Of a stretch of 64,000 nucleotides of DNA, positions 39,904-54,100 are shown piece by piece (position 1 is the first letter of the stretch; each line of letters opens with the position of its first letter). Origin of the DNA: Pampus argenteus (taxonomy: Eukaryota > Chordata > Actinopteri > Scombriformes > Stromateidae); the NCBI GenBank assembly GCA_036937835.1, contig CM072866.1, positions 17,936,001-18,000,000 of the forward strand, given 5' to 3'. The notes beneath the pieces were generated by a model. That model worked only from the letters and a program-made list of their open reading frames with translations, did no database searches and was not told where the DNA came from. Both the position numbers and the translations under genes were made by a program.

Positions 39904-42900
39904 CTAGCTACAAAGATGGAATGGGTCCTCTGTCACACAGCGACAGAGGTGGGTGGAGACAACACGAGATGAGCACATCTTTCCCGAGCCCCTGTTATTG
40001 CACTGACTCTGATCTCCAGAGCAGGAAACTCTGTAAATATCAGTGATTCAACTTGGTCACCTCTGAAAAGCCTCTAAAAAGAGGTCCTGTCATCTCATTT
40101 GAGGAAATACCTTCTCAAAGTGTTGCCTGCGGGCCAATGGCAGCCCTTTGAAACATTTCTGGTGTCGGAAATTTGCAAGCAGATGAATGCAATGCTCAAG
40201 GAGTTTAGCATAAAACTCCATTACAATAACACTATCAAATGTGCAATAAATTTGATTGTTGAGGTGACCCATCAGTGCTTCCTGTCAGTGACAGTAGGAA
40301 GCCAATCACAGAGGGCACTAAAAGGCTGACCCTCGGGTGAAAAGTAACAGCAGTGCAGGTGGTATTTATCTAATTATAAATAAAAAAATCAGGTGACGTT
40401 ATTATAGAACAATGAAGTCCACAGTTGGAGTATATCTGGCTGGATGGGTGGGTCAACAATATCAGACTTTAACACGGTAAACTGTTGTTTGTAAACTGAA
40501 ACAAGCTTTAACTATGGTATCATCACATTGTAAAATATATATATTTTTATTTATCAGTGATTTGTAACAGTTTTGGAAAGCATTCCCATAGTGCATTTTG
40601 TTGTTTAATTTGGGGGAATGTACTGACTGTTTAGGACAAAATAATAATAATAATTTTTTTTAGATAGTATGACAATTATTTATAATTCATTAAACATGCT
40701 ACTGCACCACAGTGGCGTATTTTCAATAATAATATTGAAAAAAGTCTGCATGAATGTTGGAAAAAAAAGAAGAGAGAGAATGGAAGTCTGAAGCTATCCG
40801 TTAAACCTCCACAACTCCACAACCTCAGCCACAGTTAATGTAGACATGTTGGGGACGAGTGAAGAGAAGCAGTGGACTCAAACAACACTAAAGACATGAT
40901 AGCTAGTTGAGAAAAAAAAAAGTGAATGTAACAGTGGGCTAATGAGCCATGAAAAGATGGAACCCACTGGCAACATTTCTGCCAAAAAAAGAAGCAAGTA
41001 AATAAAGCGGAGGGAAAAAAAACCAAACAAACAAAGACTCGTCCAGCAGCTGTTGGCTCTTGAGGAGAATCAGACAGTACTCAGGTAGCCTTGTTCTCTG
41101 TTTATCCAAGAACAACAGAGAAATGGGCCGAGGTGTGTTCCTCCAGGTGCATTGTGGGCATTGCCCATGGATGCGCTGTTTGATTTGCGCTCGGCCTTGC
41201 TGTTGTGCTTGTCTGTGAGCTCTTGACATGTGCACTGCCGCATGAATAATTGAGGCCTCGCACGCAGTCAGGGTCCAGCAAGCACTGCTTGCTCTCTCTT
41301 TCACTTTCCCTCAGTCCTCCTTTTCCCTTCTCCCCCTCCCTCAACCTTCCCTGTAAGTCTCTTTGTCTCACTTTCCTTTCAAATGGACTCAACAGACAGC
41401 CGGTCCTTGACAGAATTTGTCCTGACGATGTTGTGGCACTGTTGTTTTAGTGAAATAATAAGTGAGTCAAATGAGTCAAATTGTCCCCCTTTCAACCTGT
41501 TACCTCACTTTTCCAGCTATGTGCCGACATGCTAAAAATGTGGACACTCTCCTGATTTTACTGAATCGGGCACTCTTGTTAAGAATACATGGATTAGACA
41601 GTAAAGTCCAACTTTTTAATCTCAGAAACAATAGGCATCTGAAATACAGCTTTTTGATTACACACACAGTCGAGTCCATAGCAGAGGTCTAAGCCGGAGT
41701 GTGAGATAAAGATGTGTATACCTGGGTCAGACTGTTGATGAAGACATGCTAAATCAATGAGGAAAGACTGGAGGAGATGAGAATATATGAGTGGTCTGTC
41801 TCTCTGTATCTCCCTCCCCTCGCTTTCTGCTTCACACTCAGGCCAGTGCAGTTATCAGCCCCAGCAGATAAACAAGTCTGGCTGCCAGATATAACTCCAA
41901 TATGTGAAACTCAATCATAACTCTGGAAACCGGCTGGGAATATGAACGGAGGAAAGAGGAAAATGAAAGCTGCCATGCCCACAGGGCAAAACCCAAGGTC
42001 CCTTTTGGCAAAGTAAAGCTCCCTCTCTTTCGTCTTTTTTATCACTTATTTATCTTAGAAAGTTAAAAAAAAAAAAAAATCACCATGCAGCAAACCCTTT
42101 TTTTTCTAAGCCCCCTTTAAATTTTTGTGAACATGTTCTCACTAGTTTTTATAGTATATAGCGAAGAAGATGCGCTTGCCTTGGTGTCTTCATTTTTTGG
42201 GTTCAGGACACTGATAGCTGTAGGGTACATGTTTCTGAAGTCTTCTTCACTCTCCTTCTTTTGTGAGTAGGATCTCTGTGATTTCCACTTGTCAGCGAGG
42301 GCCAGTCATGCAGAGGGGATGGGACCTGTGCATCAGAGGGAGAGAGAAAACTTAAAGGGAGAAAGGAAAAAAAACAAGTGTGTGTGTGTGTGTGTTGAAG
42401 GGGGGGGGAGTTGAGGAGTGGGCTTTGACTGGACTCACTCACGCTTTGACAGTGACAGCCCTGGGAGAGAAAAATAGGACCAGCTACCCCAGAGGACCAT
42501 AGAGAGAGAGGGGGGGGAAGAGACAACAGAGGGGGGTGAACTGCCAGAGGCTGCTCTTAGCTTTGAAGTGGGGACTAGAAAGGGCTGAGGGCACTGTTAG
42601 CCCCCTTGAAGTGGTTTCAGCACTTGTCACTCTTTCGGGCATCGCCTGGAGCTCTGGACAGCTCTGCTCTTTCAGGATGAGGTCCCACAATGGACTCTGC
42701 AGCACTGATGCTCACCTTGATGTGGTGACTTGGATCAATAGTCAGACCAGTGAGCCACTGGCACCAGCATGTTGTGATGTTAAAAAGTAGCTGAAGTGCT
42801 TCTCAATGCCTGTGTGCCGGGCAAGAGAGGAAGCAGATCCTGTCAAGATCATCTCAGCACCACACTGCAGGCTACAAAGTACTAGAGAGCCACAATGGAT

Positions 42901-44270
42901 CAAACTGTACAAAACTGTTCTGAAAAAGTCTGAAAATTGGTACTTCTATATGATATTTTAATGTGAAAATGAAATTGAAACCAAACAGATGAGAATACAT
43001 TTAAAATTTCGATATCAATATTTTTAAATTAACAATAGGAATGGATCCTCGAGAATGATCACACTCTTCAGTTTCTCTCAGCTGCTAGCATCTTAGCTTC
43101 TTTTCAGCTCATTGTTTTAGTTTTACAGACCACAGTAGTTTCTGTCCACTTTCACCACTCTCACAGTGTTTTCCTGAAGAAAAAAAAAATCTGATAATTA
43201 TACTGTATGCTGCATGCCCAGCACAAAACAGCAGACAACATTTTTGAATATATGAGATCATTTAACAGATAAAAAGCCAGAGAGATAGAGCAAAAATGAG
43301 GCTGCTCTATTTAATTTACATTCATCAGGTCGCCAGAAACATGACTCCAAATAAATGCTTGTATCCTTCCTAACAAATTCACCATATCACCTTTACAAGG
43401 TGAGTTTATGAGCTTCAACAGTTTTGCTGCCACATTTGTTGTCTTATAAAGAAAATTGTTAAAACAAATCTACTGTTGCCCAGTTACTTCTTTAAAGCCA
43501 TATATTTTTATATCAGTATCTGTTTTAAAGTACAGTGTTGTATTCAAATTTTGAAGGACAATATCTCATATTTTTCTCTATAAAAGTGTATCTTTGCTTT
43601 CGTAGCCCAGCGCAGTAAATAGCCTGAAATGCTCCTGCTCCCAAAGTACCCACTAAGTACTATTAGTATTTACTGCCTGTGTTTCCTCTGGCCCCTCTTT
43701 CGGCCTCGCCTCTCCCCAAAGATAGATTACATCCAAGACAGCCTATGACCGATGGATAGGGGGCACAATGCCTGAGCCTTTGGAGAAATATGTGCTTATG
43801 AAATCATAAATATTATCTCAAACACTAATTAGCATTAAGAGCACCAGTGATTTTATTTATCAACTTTAGCCACAATTAATAACCACAGCCTTGAGAAGAG
43901 CACGAGGCAGATAGGCAGGACATGTTTGCCACGTCAAGGCCATAAACCCATTACACACATAGACTGATTGAGGCAGACCCACTGGGGGAATAAGTAATTG
44001 TGCCTGAGAAATTTTAATTGCCCTGAAATGCATTCTAAATTACACCACCTTGTTTTCAGACAGAAGTAACATGGCTGAAGGGCTGTGATAATGGTTGAGT
44101 GTCGTGGGTCCAGTAATGGGTTGCTAAACACCAGACTACTTTGCTTTTTATTTTTATTTTTTAACCGATTTCATCCTGTGCTTCAACCTATGCTCAGGGT
44201 TCAGCAGTGAGGCCTGGAAGTTGAGTGCTAATGTTCAATATGTAATACTGCACACCATTTTATTTTAAGC
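36001..44270. other. Gene desert, continued
   Basis: GC-richer blocks lie at about 36000-36480, 36600-36960, 39900-40340, 41050-41450, 41750-42010, 42180-42880 and 43620-44140. The last has TAATTAGCATTAA- and CAATTAATAA-type homeodomain-like words. Between them is AT-rich sequence without genes (for example 37000-38700). A (GT)n run is at 39873-39902. Confidence 0.35.
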
Positions 44271-44275
44271 TTAAA

Positions 44276-45154
44276 GCAATAGTTTTGGGAAATTGACTTA
44301 AATTTGCTTTCTTGCTGAGAGTTAGATACAGAGATCAATACCACGTCTGGAAAATATGAAGCTACAGCTGGAAGGTCTGAAGGTAACAGAATCCTTACAA
44401 GTCCTCCAAATTAAATGACCAAATACATCATTTGACCATGTGAACTCAAGAACGACACACTGCAGCGTTTTCTAATCTGGCGCCCCTATCTGCAATAATT
44501 GGCAGGCAATTCTGTTTTATAACAATGCCACGGGTAATGTCTGGTTGGGTTTAGGCACAAAAACATTTGGTTATGTTGAGGGAAAAAAACATGATTTGAC
44601 CTAAAATGATCACTATGTGTTGGTTAATGTTACTACTTCCTTAAAGTTAGGTGACATTTGTTGTCATGGCTACAATAATAGCCATAGGGTTAAGGTTAGG
44701 TGACAATCGCAGTTATGTAGCTACTGCCCTAAAAACTCACATTTGCAATGAACAGCAGTCTCTGCAGCGAAGTCCACTGTTAATGCCTCCATCTACCCCT
44801 CCTCCTCTGACTGAGGATATTTGTTGACATATACAGTATATACATGTTATCTGACCTGCGTCACTGATCCGGGTCATAATTACTACAGCCACTAGATGGC
44901 ATCTGTTCCTCAAACGTGACTAAAGATCGTTATGACCTATTGTGTTGTTGTTCTTGGGAGGATAGTCTACAAAATACATCACAGAATACTCTGAAACTCA
45001 TTAATTAGTTCAGTGAAATTAGTTATATTTTGTTTGTTTGATCTGTACAAAAACTGATGTGTAAAAATGACAAGTTGTAGTTTTGAGAGTGGTATTTGAT
45101 CCTCTCTATCTAAGTCTTGCCAAGAAACCAAATAAGCATATTTCCCAAAATATC
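44276..45154. mobile_element. Inverted-repeat element, about 0.9 kb, degenerate
   Basis: The left end (44276-44350) and the reverse complement of the right end (45085-45154) share TTTTGGGAAAT, ATTTG.TTTCTTG, TTAGATA.AGAG, ATCAA and TACCAC in order, so about 75 bases are inverted. I recognise this end sequence from a very common fish repeat (GGGAAATACGCTTATTTGCTTTCTTG type). The interior contains another fish repeat-like stretch, GGTTGGGTTTAGGCACAAAA, and no transposase ORF. It could instead be two separate copies that landed in opposite orientation. Confidence 0.55.
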
Positions 45155-45169
45155 AGTAACATGTAAACT

Positions 45170-47870
45170 GCTCCACCAGGTGAAGATGTTAAGATGCTCC
45201 CTGTATGAGAGGCTTGGTCTGACAGATACTGTGTATAACATTGGTTGGAGGAGAAAAGATAGGGAGGATGAGTCCAACACAGCTGAGGAGGAAGGGGGTG
45301 AAGGTTGGGCTGGGGGATATGGGGCTGCTGGTGATGGTGAAGGTGGGGCTACGGGCGGCTAGTGGTCTCATTGCTAATTATCTTTATTGTGCTTCCCTGG
45401 CAGTTTTTCTGCGCAGGGCCTGTCGCTGGCTTTTGTGTGGGATGCTCTCCAGAGCCCTCCTCAGTGGCCCGTGGCTAATAACCGCTGAAGGAATCACTGT
45501 GAGGTCACAAGGTTTGGCTCAGCCGTGGATAATCCCTGTTGGTTTGGTGGCACAGTATGGTTCTACCACTCTGCAACCTGCCCAACTTGCATTTGTAGCT
45601 TATATGCTTTTTGGGCGTTTATTTAGGCTCACACTGGGAGACGGACACCCAAAGTGTATGCTCCAGATACGCCTTGTATTAGCAGAGACCCTGCCTGAGA
45701 ACAAAGCATGATGTCTGGGTTGAGAGAAATGCTCAGGCCCCAAAGGTGAGCCACAGTTTCACCTGCTTCACACACCAAACCTCCTACTCTCTGATTCTCA
45801 CCCTCACTGTGGGGGGGCTTAGACAAGTCTTCTGCCTTGAAACGTGAAGTGACCACTGGGCAAAAACGAAAAATGCTTTGACAGCTCTTATGCTGTAGGA
45901 GGCAATGGCTAGATATTGTTTTTCTTTGCAATGCATGACAAGCTCTGTTTTGAATTACCTTTCATTCAAATGCTCACATGCACGCTCTTTGTCTGGTACT
46001 CACTGTGGAGTACTCTGAGAGATTTTTGATGATTTATGTTTCTCTGAGATCTCACAACCCTCTTTTGACCCTGTGGTTGTTGCTGGGCTTTGCATCACCT
46101 CCAAATATATATATATATTATTTTTTTTGTGAAATTCAAGAGGGGAAATGTATCAGATGGATGAAGATTGGACCGATGTGTTTGCAGAAAATCTGTAAAC
46201 AACATTAATTTCATATGAATTAATAAGAAAGTAAGAAGTGGTAATTCTCACAAGCCTTTTTTTCAAGTGATACTTTTATCAGACTGATAAACTTCTGAGG
46301 CAAAAGTAAGACATTAATTCAAGGAAAACTGATGATTCAAAGTCATTTGACAGTAAAAGCTCTCACATACCTTTTATTTATTTATTTGCAAAATAGATAA
46401 TAATTTGCCATTCTCTGTTTTTTGAGAGACCTTATTCAAGCTTCATACAGAGCTGTAAAATGCTGATAGGGAAGCCAGCCTGCCAACTCTGTAGCAAATA
46501 CCTCTGTAATGTACCCTTCTGTGGAATTAACACAAGAGCCAGTTGATCTTTGTCGCTTCAGGGGAAAACAGACACCATAAGTACGGCCAGATATAGTGTG
46601 AAAGCACCCTGAGATCACACACTGTCTTTAACATCAAAAAAGTGTCCACATGGATATTCTTAATGGGTTTAACTTGGATTAATTATTCAAATCTTTCCCC
46701 AGTGCCTCTCTTTGGCAAGTGAATCGATGCACGAATGGTCATAGCTAAATGTTATCACTATTCTAAATCTTTATTACTCAGTTTTTTTTTAGTGCAATCT
46801 GTCTTTCCAAATAACTAACCGGACTGTTGAGAGTCAACTTATTTTGCATCTCTATTTTACTCCACTTGTGATGTGACAGTGGGAATCTTATAAAAAAAAT
46901 ATACTGATTAAATTTGCATTTACTGATTGAATTTGAATCTGTGTTGAGGCCATATCTCAAAACTTTATAGTTTACACTTGTGGTTTACCAGAAATACACA
47001 CCACAAGTGTAAAAATACTGCATTTGTATGAATGCATGTGTCTGTTGTTCATTGATTAGGGTTATATCTTATTCCCTTTATCACTCAACATCACACAGTA
47101 TATATATATCACATACTAAGAATTGGATCTTGAATTATTACATCATTAATATTTTCATCTGCCGGTTGGCAAATTCAATATGAAGCAGAGGGCTTTAAAA
47201 AATGGTGAAGAATCAGCAAAGAATTGGTCTCAGAAATGAGGAACACACGCGCCTGCTGTGAACCGCCAAATCACAGATTGCCTGACTTTTTGAAGACCCT
47301 GCCACAAGTGGTCTGCTTTTTCGAGCCCAATGAAGAAAGGAGCTCTGCTAAAGCTCGGTGGGGCACCCACTTTGATACCCAACCCAACATGGCTTACTGT
47401 GACAACACGTCTCAGAGGGTTTCTGTGAAGCTAATCTCTAATAAGGGATGAAACGCTCCTTCTGATGAAGCAGCTGAATGCCAGGTTGATCTGTACAGAA
47501 CTGATTTAAGATTAACGGTTAATGATGATGTCTTAAGATGGTTGAAGTAGGAGCATTAATGATGGACCCTCCACTCCAGGATCTGCTACTATTCACTGAG
47601 ATCGTCTAGTTATTTATTAATTTATTTAGTTTGCATTATTCCAATTAAACTGAACACTGATTTATTCATGACATGCTTGTGTCTCATAATTATTATATAC
47701 TTTCTCATGTTCTCATGTCATGTTTCTAGTCTGACAGTCTAGAAATCTTAATGCATGTCTTACCTCCGTCTCTCTCTGTTCCCTCATGTCTGGTTTTCTA
47801 CTATCAAGTATCCGATACTGGAGAAAAGGCCTAAAAAACCTTTACTCCGATGCTGAAAGGGAGAAAAAAA
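45170..47870. other. Intergenic sequence with one GC-rich block
   Basis: 45230-45830 is GC-rich and has a 156-codon open frame on the plus strand without family resemblance or splice context. 45960-47870 is AT-rich and contains a short (AT) run near 46106; nothing else recognised. Confidence 0.4.
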
Positions 47871-47879
47871 AACCGAACC

Positions 47880-48123
47880 GAAGGCGCTCTTGGTATATCA
47901 CTGGTCTGACGTCATAATACGTGACGTTCACGTTAACTGCCGGCGCGCGCTCGAGTTGCGGTAAGACAACGTCCAGAAACATCAAATATTTCAGCTAATA
48001 TGCACTCACAACTTTGTTTTAGTTTATCCAAAACATTTAGTAAACATTAGTGTAGCGTTTGAAAAGAGGTGGCAGCGTTGTTGGACTAAAGTAGTGACAG
48101 TTTGCCTTATGTTTGCTGGACAG
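47880..48123 (+). promoter_or_regulatory. Isolated CpG-rich promoter-like patch with CRE motifs
   Basis: In otherwise CpG-poor DNA this patch carries a full cAMP-response element TGACGTCA (47907-47914), a second TGACGTTC (47922-47929) and CCGGCGCGCGCTCGAG. Two splice-donor matches follow on the plus strand: GTTGCG|GTAAGAC near 47959 and CTGGACAG|GTAAGTA at 48123. This is the arrangement of a first exon. Its gene is unknown. Confidence 0.5.
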
Positions 48124-51100
48124 GTAAGTAGCCTGTGATGTAACTACAGCTAGCAAAATACGCATGTTTGTTTGTTGTTAATGAAATATAATTAACGGCA
48201 TTTATCACACGTACTTTCGTACGTATATTGTCATGCAAACCGTGTCAGTTTACAGCTATGAAGCTAACTTTAGCACGACCTCACTGGCGTCAGTTTGTAG
48301 GATTCATGCTAATGTTAAAGTTGGCTAGTAACGGTGGCTAGGTTGTTAGCCTTTTTCTGACCTACTGTAGCAGCCTTGACATTTGTTGTTGCTGTGATGT
48401 AATTGTAGTTTCCTGTGGCTCCCACTATGTTGGATTGTTTAATTGATGGCACAATGTACATGTTTAAAAACTAGTCCTCAAAATCAGAGTACAGCATATA
48501 AGAAATAATTACAGTTACAAAGTAGAGCATTATACTTTCTTTTTAATTACTTTTCAGGGCAATTAATATAATTAATTAAAGGAATACTAATAAATCTACA
48601 GTACCATTCAAATGTTTGAAAACACAAATGGTGCCTTCTTGGCCATAAATAAATAAAAGTGTGTCCAAACTATTGACTGGTATTGTATTAGAGCTAATGA
48701 TAGAAATGTCTATTCAAACTATTCTTATCAATGGATTGAGTGATTGTCTGTTCATAAAATGTCAAATATTTTCAGAAATGCCCATCTTAATATCCTGAAG
48801 CCCAAATTGACATTAAATCATGTCTTGTGTTGTCCAACTAACAGTCTGAAATCCAAAAATATTAAGTTCACTACTGCATTAGACAAAGAAAAGAAACAAA
48901 TCATTATTTAAAAAGCTGGAGCAAGAAAAACAGGATTTTAAATATATGACTGCTATTCATTTTCTGTAAATCAACAGGACTCTTGTCTTCACGTTAAAGC
49001 ATGAAAATGCTAACTTCTGCAGTTTTCTCCCCTACAATGCCTACCCTAATTGGATGTGGGACCCACAACCAAGAGTTTTCAAGATAAATCTTAAGGTTTG
49101 TGAGATGACAGCAAGAAAACATTTTCTTTCTGACTTTTTTGTATTTAGGTGTATTTTTTATCACGGAAGAAGTGGATAGATTTACCCACAGGCCTTTAAA
49201 AACTATTCATTGATCACAATACATAGAAAGCAAAAGTTTGACAGTTTTTGTCAGTAGACTTTTTTGTTTTTGTTCATGTCATTGCAGGAAAAGCACAGAT
49301 GTAAATAATTATTTTAATTACGGCTGCATTCCATTTAGCTGACACAGTTCTATGGTCCTGGTATTGTATGTTGTAAGTTGGTTCATTACAATATCTTCCA
49401 GCGACACTTAATAAAACTGCAATTATTAATGTTTTAGTTACACCTTTGTTTATCCTGCTGTGGCAAGGGAAATTGTCTCCTCCAAAAAAAAAGGTCTGTT
49501 ATTAACTTTTTAGCCACTTTAATTTATACTTCAGCAGTCAGAAGTTTTAGCCTCTCATATTGCTTACTGTATGTGCTCCGAACAATATTCTCAAGGCTAA
49601 ATATGTAATTATTTGGCAGTTCAGCCTTACTTTTTTGATCAAACTAGACCAGAAAAAGGAAAAACATTCTCTTTGGCTTGACAACTTCTTTTATGTTTAG
49701 CAGAGGGAGGACCAAATAGACAATAAATGCTGCTGATGATGATCTCGCTGTCAGAGCCTGCCATTTCATATGTAACGGATCAAATTATGAGAGACCTTGC
49801 AGTGCAGTGCCGGGGCTCAGCACGGGATTAGGGGGCAACTATCTCAAGGCTGTGCTTCTCAGATAACCGCACCTAAAGCAACCTTTTCTCAAACACACAA
49901 TTACCCATCCGCTCCCTCCCCCCAATCCCCTCTACCACCTCCCTTTTGAATTTCATCAGGGGCTTAATTAGTATACAAATAAAACTTCCCTTATCTCCCT
50001 CTCGGCCTAATTGGCCTGTCTTTAGTTATGCCTGGTGAGTGTGTGTTAGTGTGTGAGAGAGCTGAGGCCCCTGTAATTAGGGTGACCGTGTTCACCTTTC
50101 CTCTCAGACACACGGGTGCTCAGGCAGCCCATGGGAAAGGTGGGGCTCTACGTTGTGTTGTGTGCTCACATGAACGTATGTGTGTACATGTGAGTGTTTG
50201 GTGTGTTTGTGTATTTGTATGGGGGTGTTGAGGGGGCTGCTCAGGATTATTGCTCTGCAATCATTCTTGGACCGTCCCAACGGCGTTCTCATGAGCCAGG
50301 AGGGCTTTGGGTGCTGCTGGTTCCCACTGAATGGAAGGGGCATCTTACTTTTTTCATTCTCTCTTTCCCTTCTGTTCCCTTCCTCTCCCCCCTTCACAAC
50401 TAAAGTGTTTATCGATTATCTTGGCTTGCTCCTCAACAACTTAATATTGGGTGACACTGCAGTGTGTTCTCACCATAATTAGAGTTCAGTGCTGAGGTGG
50501 GGGTGTGAGGTTGTGGGGGGCAATTAGAACCCTTTGTTATTAAACTTGATTCATCTTCCTCCTGCACGGCTCTGCCCTGCTCTCTGATGCTTACCAAGGG
50601 TATCGGGCCATCCAGCCTCTTGCAATTGGTTAACCCGCAAATTATCATGTTCCCTGCTAGACTTCCCCCGTCAGCACCCCCCATCCTGCACCTCTCCTGC
50701 TAGTTCTGCTCTCTTCGTGATGCCAATAATACACAGTAATAATTGTAAAGAGCCTCAGTCAAAACCACTCACATGCCTGGACTTACAATCACAACAGAAG
50801 TCCTTGAGGGCCATTGAGAATACATCCTTTACTGTATGACTGCACACAAGTGTTTTATGTTTGATTGTTATTTATGACTGTACAGGTTATATATTCAGTC
50901 TAATTGTTAGAAAAACAAAAGGTGATTAGATTTTTGTGGAGATCCAGATTCAGTTAAATGATTTATATAACATTATAAGATGGGAATTATGTATTATTTT
51001 TTATTTTCACATCTGATGGTTTTCTATCATTGTATATATTCTGATGTGTATTCCAGAGGGAGAAGAAAATAAAATAACATTTTTCTTTAGTTATTTGCGG

Positions 51101-54100
51101 CCTTGATGGTGATGCATATGTTTAGAATGCTTTGTGGTTTCCGTACATAATAAGTCCAACTTAGTTTTAATATAGTGAAAGGTCAGATCTGACTCCATTT
51201 CTATCCGCAACTGTTGTAGAGCTATAACAGTTGATTAATCAATCATTTGTCAACTATTAAATTAATCTATTTTGATAACCTATTTATCATTTGGCATCAT
51301 TTTTTTTTAAATGTCTAAATTCTCTGATTCCAGCTTCCTAAATGTGAATATTATAATACTTTAGTGTCAATAAAATTGGGTTGTGGACTGTTGGTCAGGA
51401 CAAATAAAGACATTTAAGGACACCATCTTGGGCTTCGGGAAACAGTGATCGACATGTTTCACCATTTTCTGATATTTTATAGATCATACAACTACTTGAT
51501 TAATTGATAATGAAAAAAATGATGTGCTGCACTGCGAGCTGAGGATTGCAGCAGCAGCCAGACACCAACGAGGCTCTTTACAAACCTGAAATGAATTAGT
51601 TTATCATGACTGTATGGCCTTTAAGTGCACATAAAGCGTTTAGATTAAACCATATTTATTACATATATTTAGAATTAATGTTGTTGTTACACTATACAGT
51701 TCCTGACTAAGGTTTTATAAATATATATTTATATATAATTAATTACATTTCAACTCAAGTACAGCCTAAGGTTACTTGGCAACGTTCAATTTATAGTATT
51801 TTAACTTGGTTCTGTTGCCAATAAAAAGCTCTTTTTCCTGTTTATTTTTCTCTGCTTTGTACATGAACTGTGTAAGCACCAGGCATATTTTGAATTACAC
51901 GCATAAGAATTGCTATGTCTATAAGTGGAGACTTTTCAACACATCATGTAAACAAGAAGACAGAGTTAAGAAGAATGTGTTCTGCATTAGATTCCCTCAT
52001 GCTTTCCTCCAGTGAAGCCTGGTGACTGTATGTAAACTGTGACTTATTTGTGGTGTAAAGGGATATTGCTAAAAATATGATTAAGTCTATTGCACTGAGT
52101 AGTAAACAATTCACAGTTTAGTAAAACATTAGAGGATTATTTTTCTTACCGCTGATGACTCATACTTCCATGCATCGCTCTAACCACAGTCATTGAAAAT
52201 ATATAGTGAATAATTTTTAACTCCATTTTTAATAAATGTGCTCCATCAGTCCAATTAACATTAGAATTGAGAAGAAGAAATCAATACAATAGAAATAAAA
52301 CTAAGTGAACAGCACTGAAGTTCATGCTAATTATGGCACTGATTTTATTTTTGTTAAAAAGTCTTGTGGGCACGCACAAAAATACGGTATGGTAGTCCTG
52401 ATAAATCAAGGCAAGGCTTGAAGTAGGCTTAATATTTGCAGAATACGTTTTTAAAAATACCAAATCTACTTCACTTTAGCAAGTAATAAACCGTGACTTG
52501 CTCACAAAGAAAAAAAATGTTCGTGGTTGTATTAAGAAATCTAGTTTCTGGTGTTGTGGTGTCGCTGTGAGCAACAATTTAGCAATAAGGAAGAACTTCA
52601 GTCCACCACCAATAAAACGGTCAACTCTGTGTTCTGTATTCTTCTGCTGCACCAAACATTGTTAGTTTGAAGGTGTGAGTTGACAATTTTCTCTCTCCTC
52701 TCTCTCTACCACTCCGGCCGCCTCTCCAACCCCTTATCCCACCCCTCCGCCCATTCTTTGTCTCCTCCAGAGTCTCCAGGAGCTTGATATGGAGCTTATG
52801 GGGAAAAGGAGGAAGATCAATCCTGGTGTCAGCAGCTCAGCGCACATCTCTCCCAGTAACGGCAGGACAAGTGTCAGCTGGAGGAGAGGCAGCCGCCATG
52901 CAGAGAGAAAGAGAGAGAGAGTGAGTGAATGAACGGGAATGGGGGGTGGGGGGGTGGAGATGGGGATAGTGGTGGTGGAAAGAGAGCCCTTTGCATGGCA
53001 GCCAAGCGAATGAGCAAGTGAGCGGCCCAGCCCAAGGGAGTGCACCTCCAGTAGACAAAAGATCAATTCTCTCCATTTCACTCTCAGCTCCTGATAACAA
53101 GCAAAAGTTCAGCAAGCCCAGGAGCTGTCTTGCCTTTGAAATGTGCATTCTAGTGTGCTACACACATGCAGTTGCACAGTTACACTTTCATACAAATGGC
53201 GTACACACACACACATACACAAACACTCATTTGTTTAAATTGAGAGGCCCAGTGGTTTTAAGAGTGATTATAACTATAACGGTTATATATTTGTTTTCTA
53301 GACATGGTAGACAATTAGGTGTAAAATCCAGGATGCAACAACTATGTCAAACAGATTTATATTGGATTTAATGAGCATATATAGTGTTGGTTTCTTTGAA
53401 ATTCTGGATTTACAGTCATTGTTTCTTTGATGATGAGGGTACGTGTTCTCCAAGTTTGTCATCCGCAGTGTCCAACACTTTTGATATGTTTCTAAATGTC
53501 TTTCTTTCTTTCTTCTCCTTTTTTTCTTTCTTTTGTGTGGTTCAAGATAATAAGAGAAAACAGCCCCAGACAGGAAGCTGTTACATTTGGTCAGAATCAA
53601 AACATAATTTGTGACAGTGTGCTGTGCCAAGGGTGTGTGGTTTAGATCGTGATTGCGGGTAACATTGTTATTGGCAAAGGGCTACAGTCAGTCCGTCAAA
53701 TCAGAAACATGCATCTTGAAGAGCTTCATTTTTGTTTTCCTACAGACACAAGTGTTATTGATAACATTCTCATTTGTGGGAGTTTATGGAATATATTGTT
53801 TCCTTCCTGTTTGTGCTGGTACTCAAGTCACAACTCTTGTTTTTGTTAAATTTTAGAGGTCCCTCAAAACCACATGTTTGTGGGTGAGCTGTAGGATGTT
53901 CCTCATTAAAAGTAACAACTTTTTCAAACTTTTACATTATTGAAATAAATATGTGATGAGATGTCACATTTATATACACCATTCCTTGTCCAACATGACA
54001 TACTCTTTAAAAGCTGTATGTCACAGTCTGAGCATCTAAACCTTCTGTATCTTTCTATTTCAGTTCCCACAAAACTCTCCTTAATCTAGGTCAAGTGAAA

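Noticed and set aside
42536..42790. 84-codon plus-strand ORF in a GC-rich block
   Set aside because: No domain-like pattern and no splice context.
45241..45711. 156-codon open frame on the plus strand in a GC-rich block
   Set aside because: No family resemblance, overlapping frames are also open, and there are no splice signals or initiation context. GC-rich DNA gives such frames by chance.
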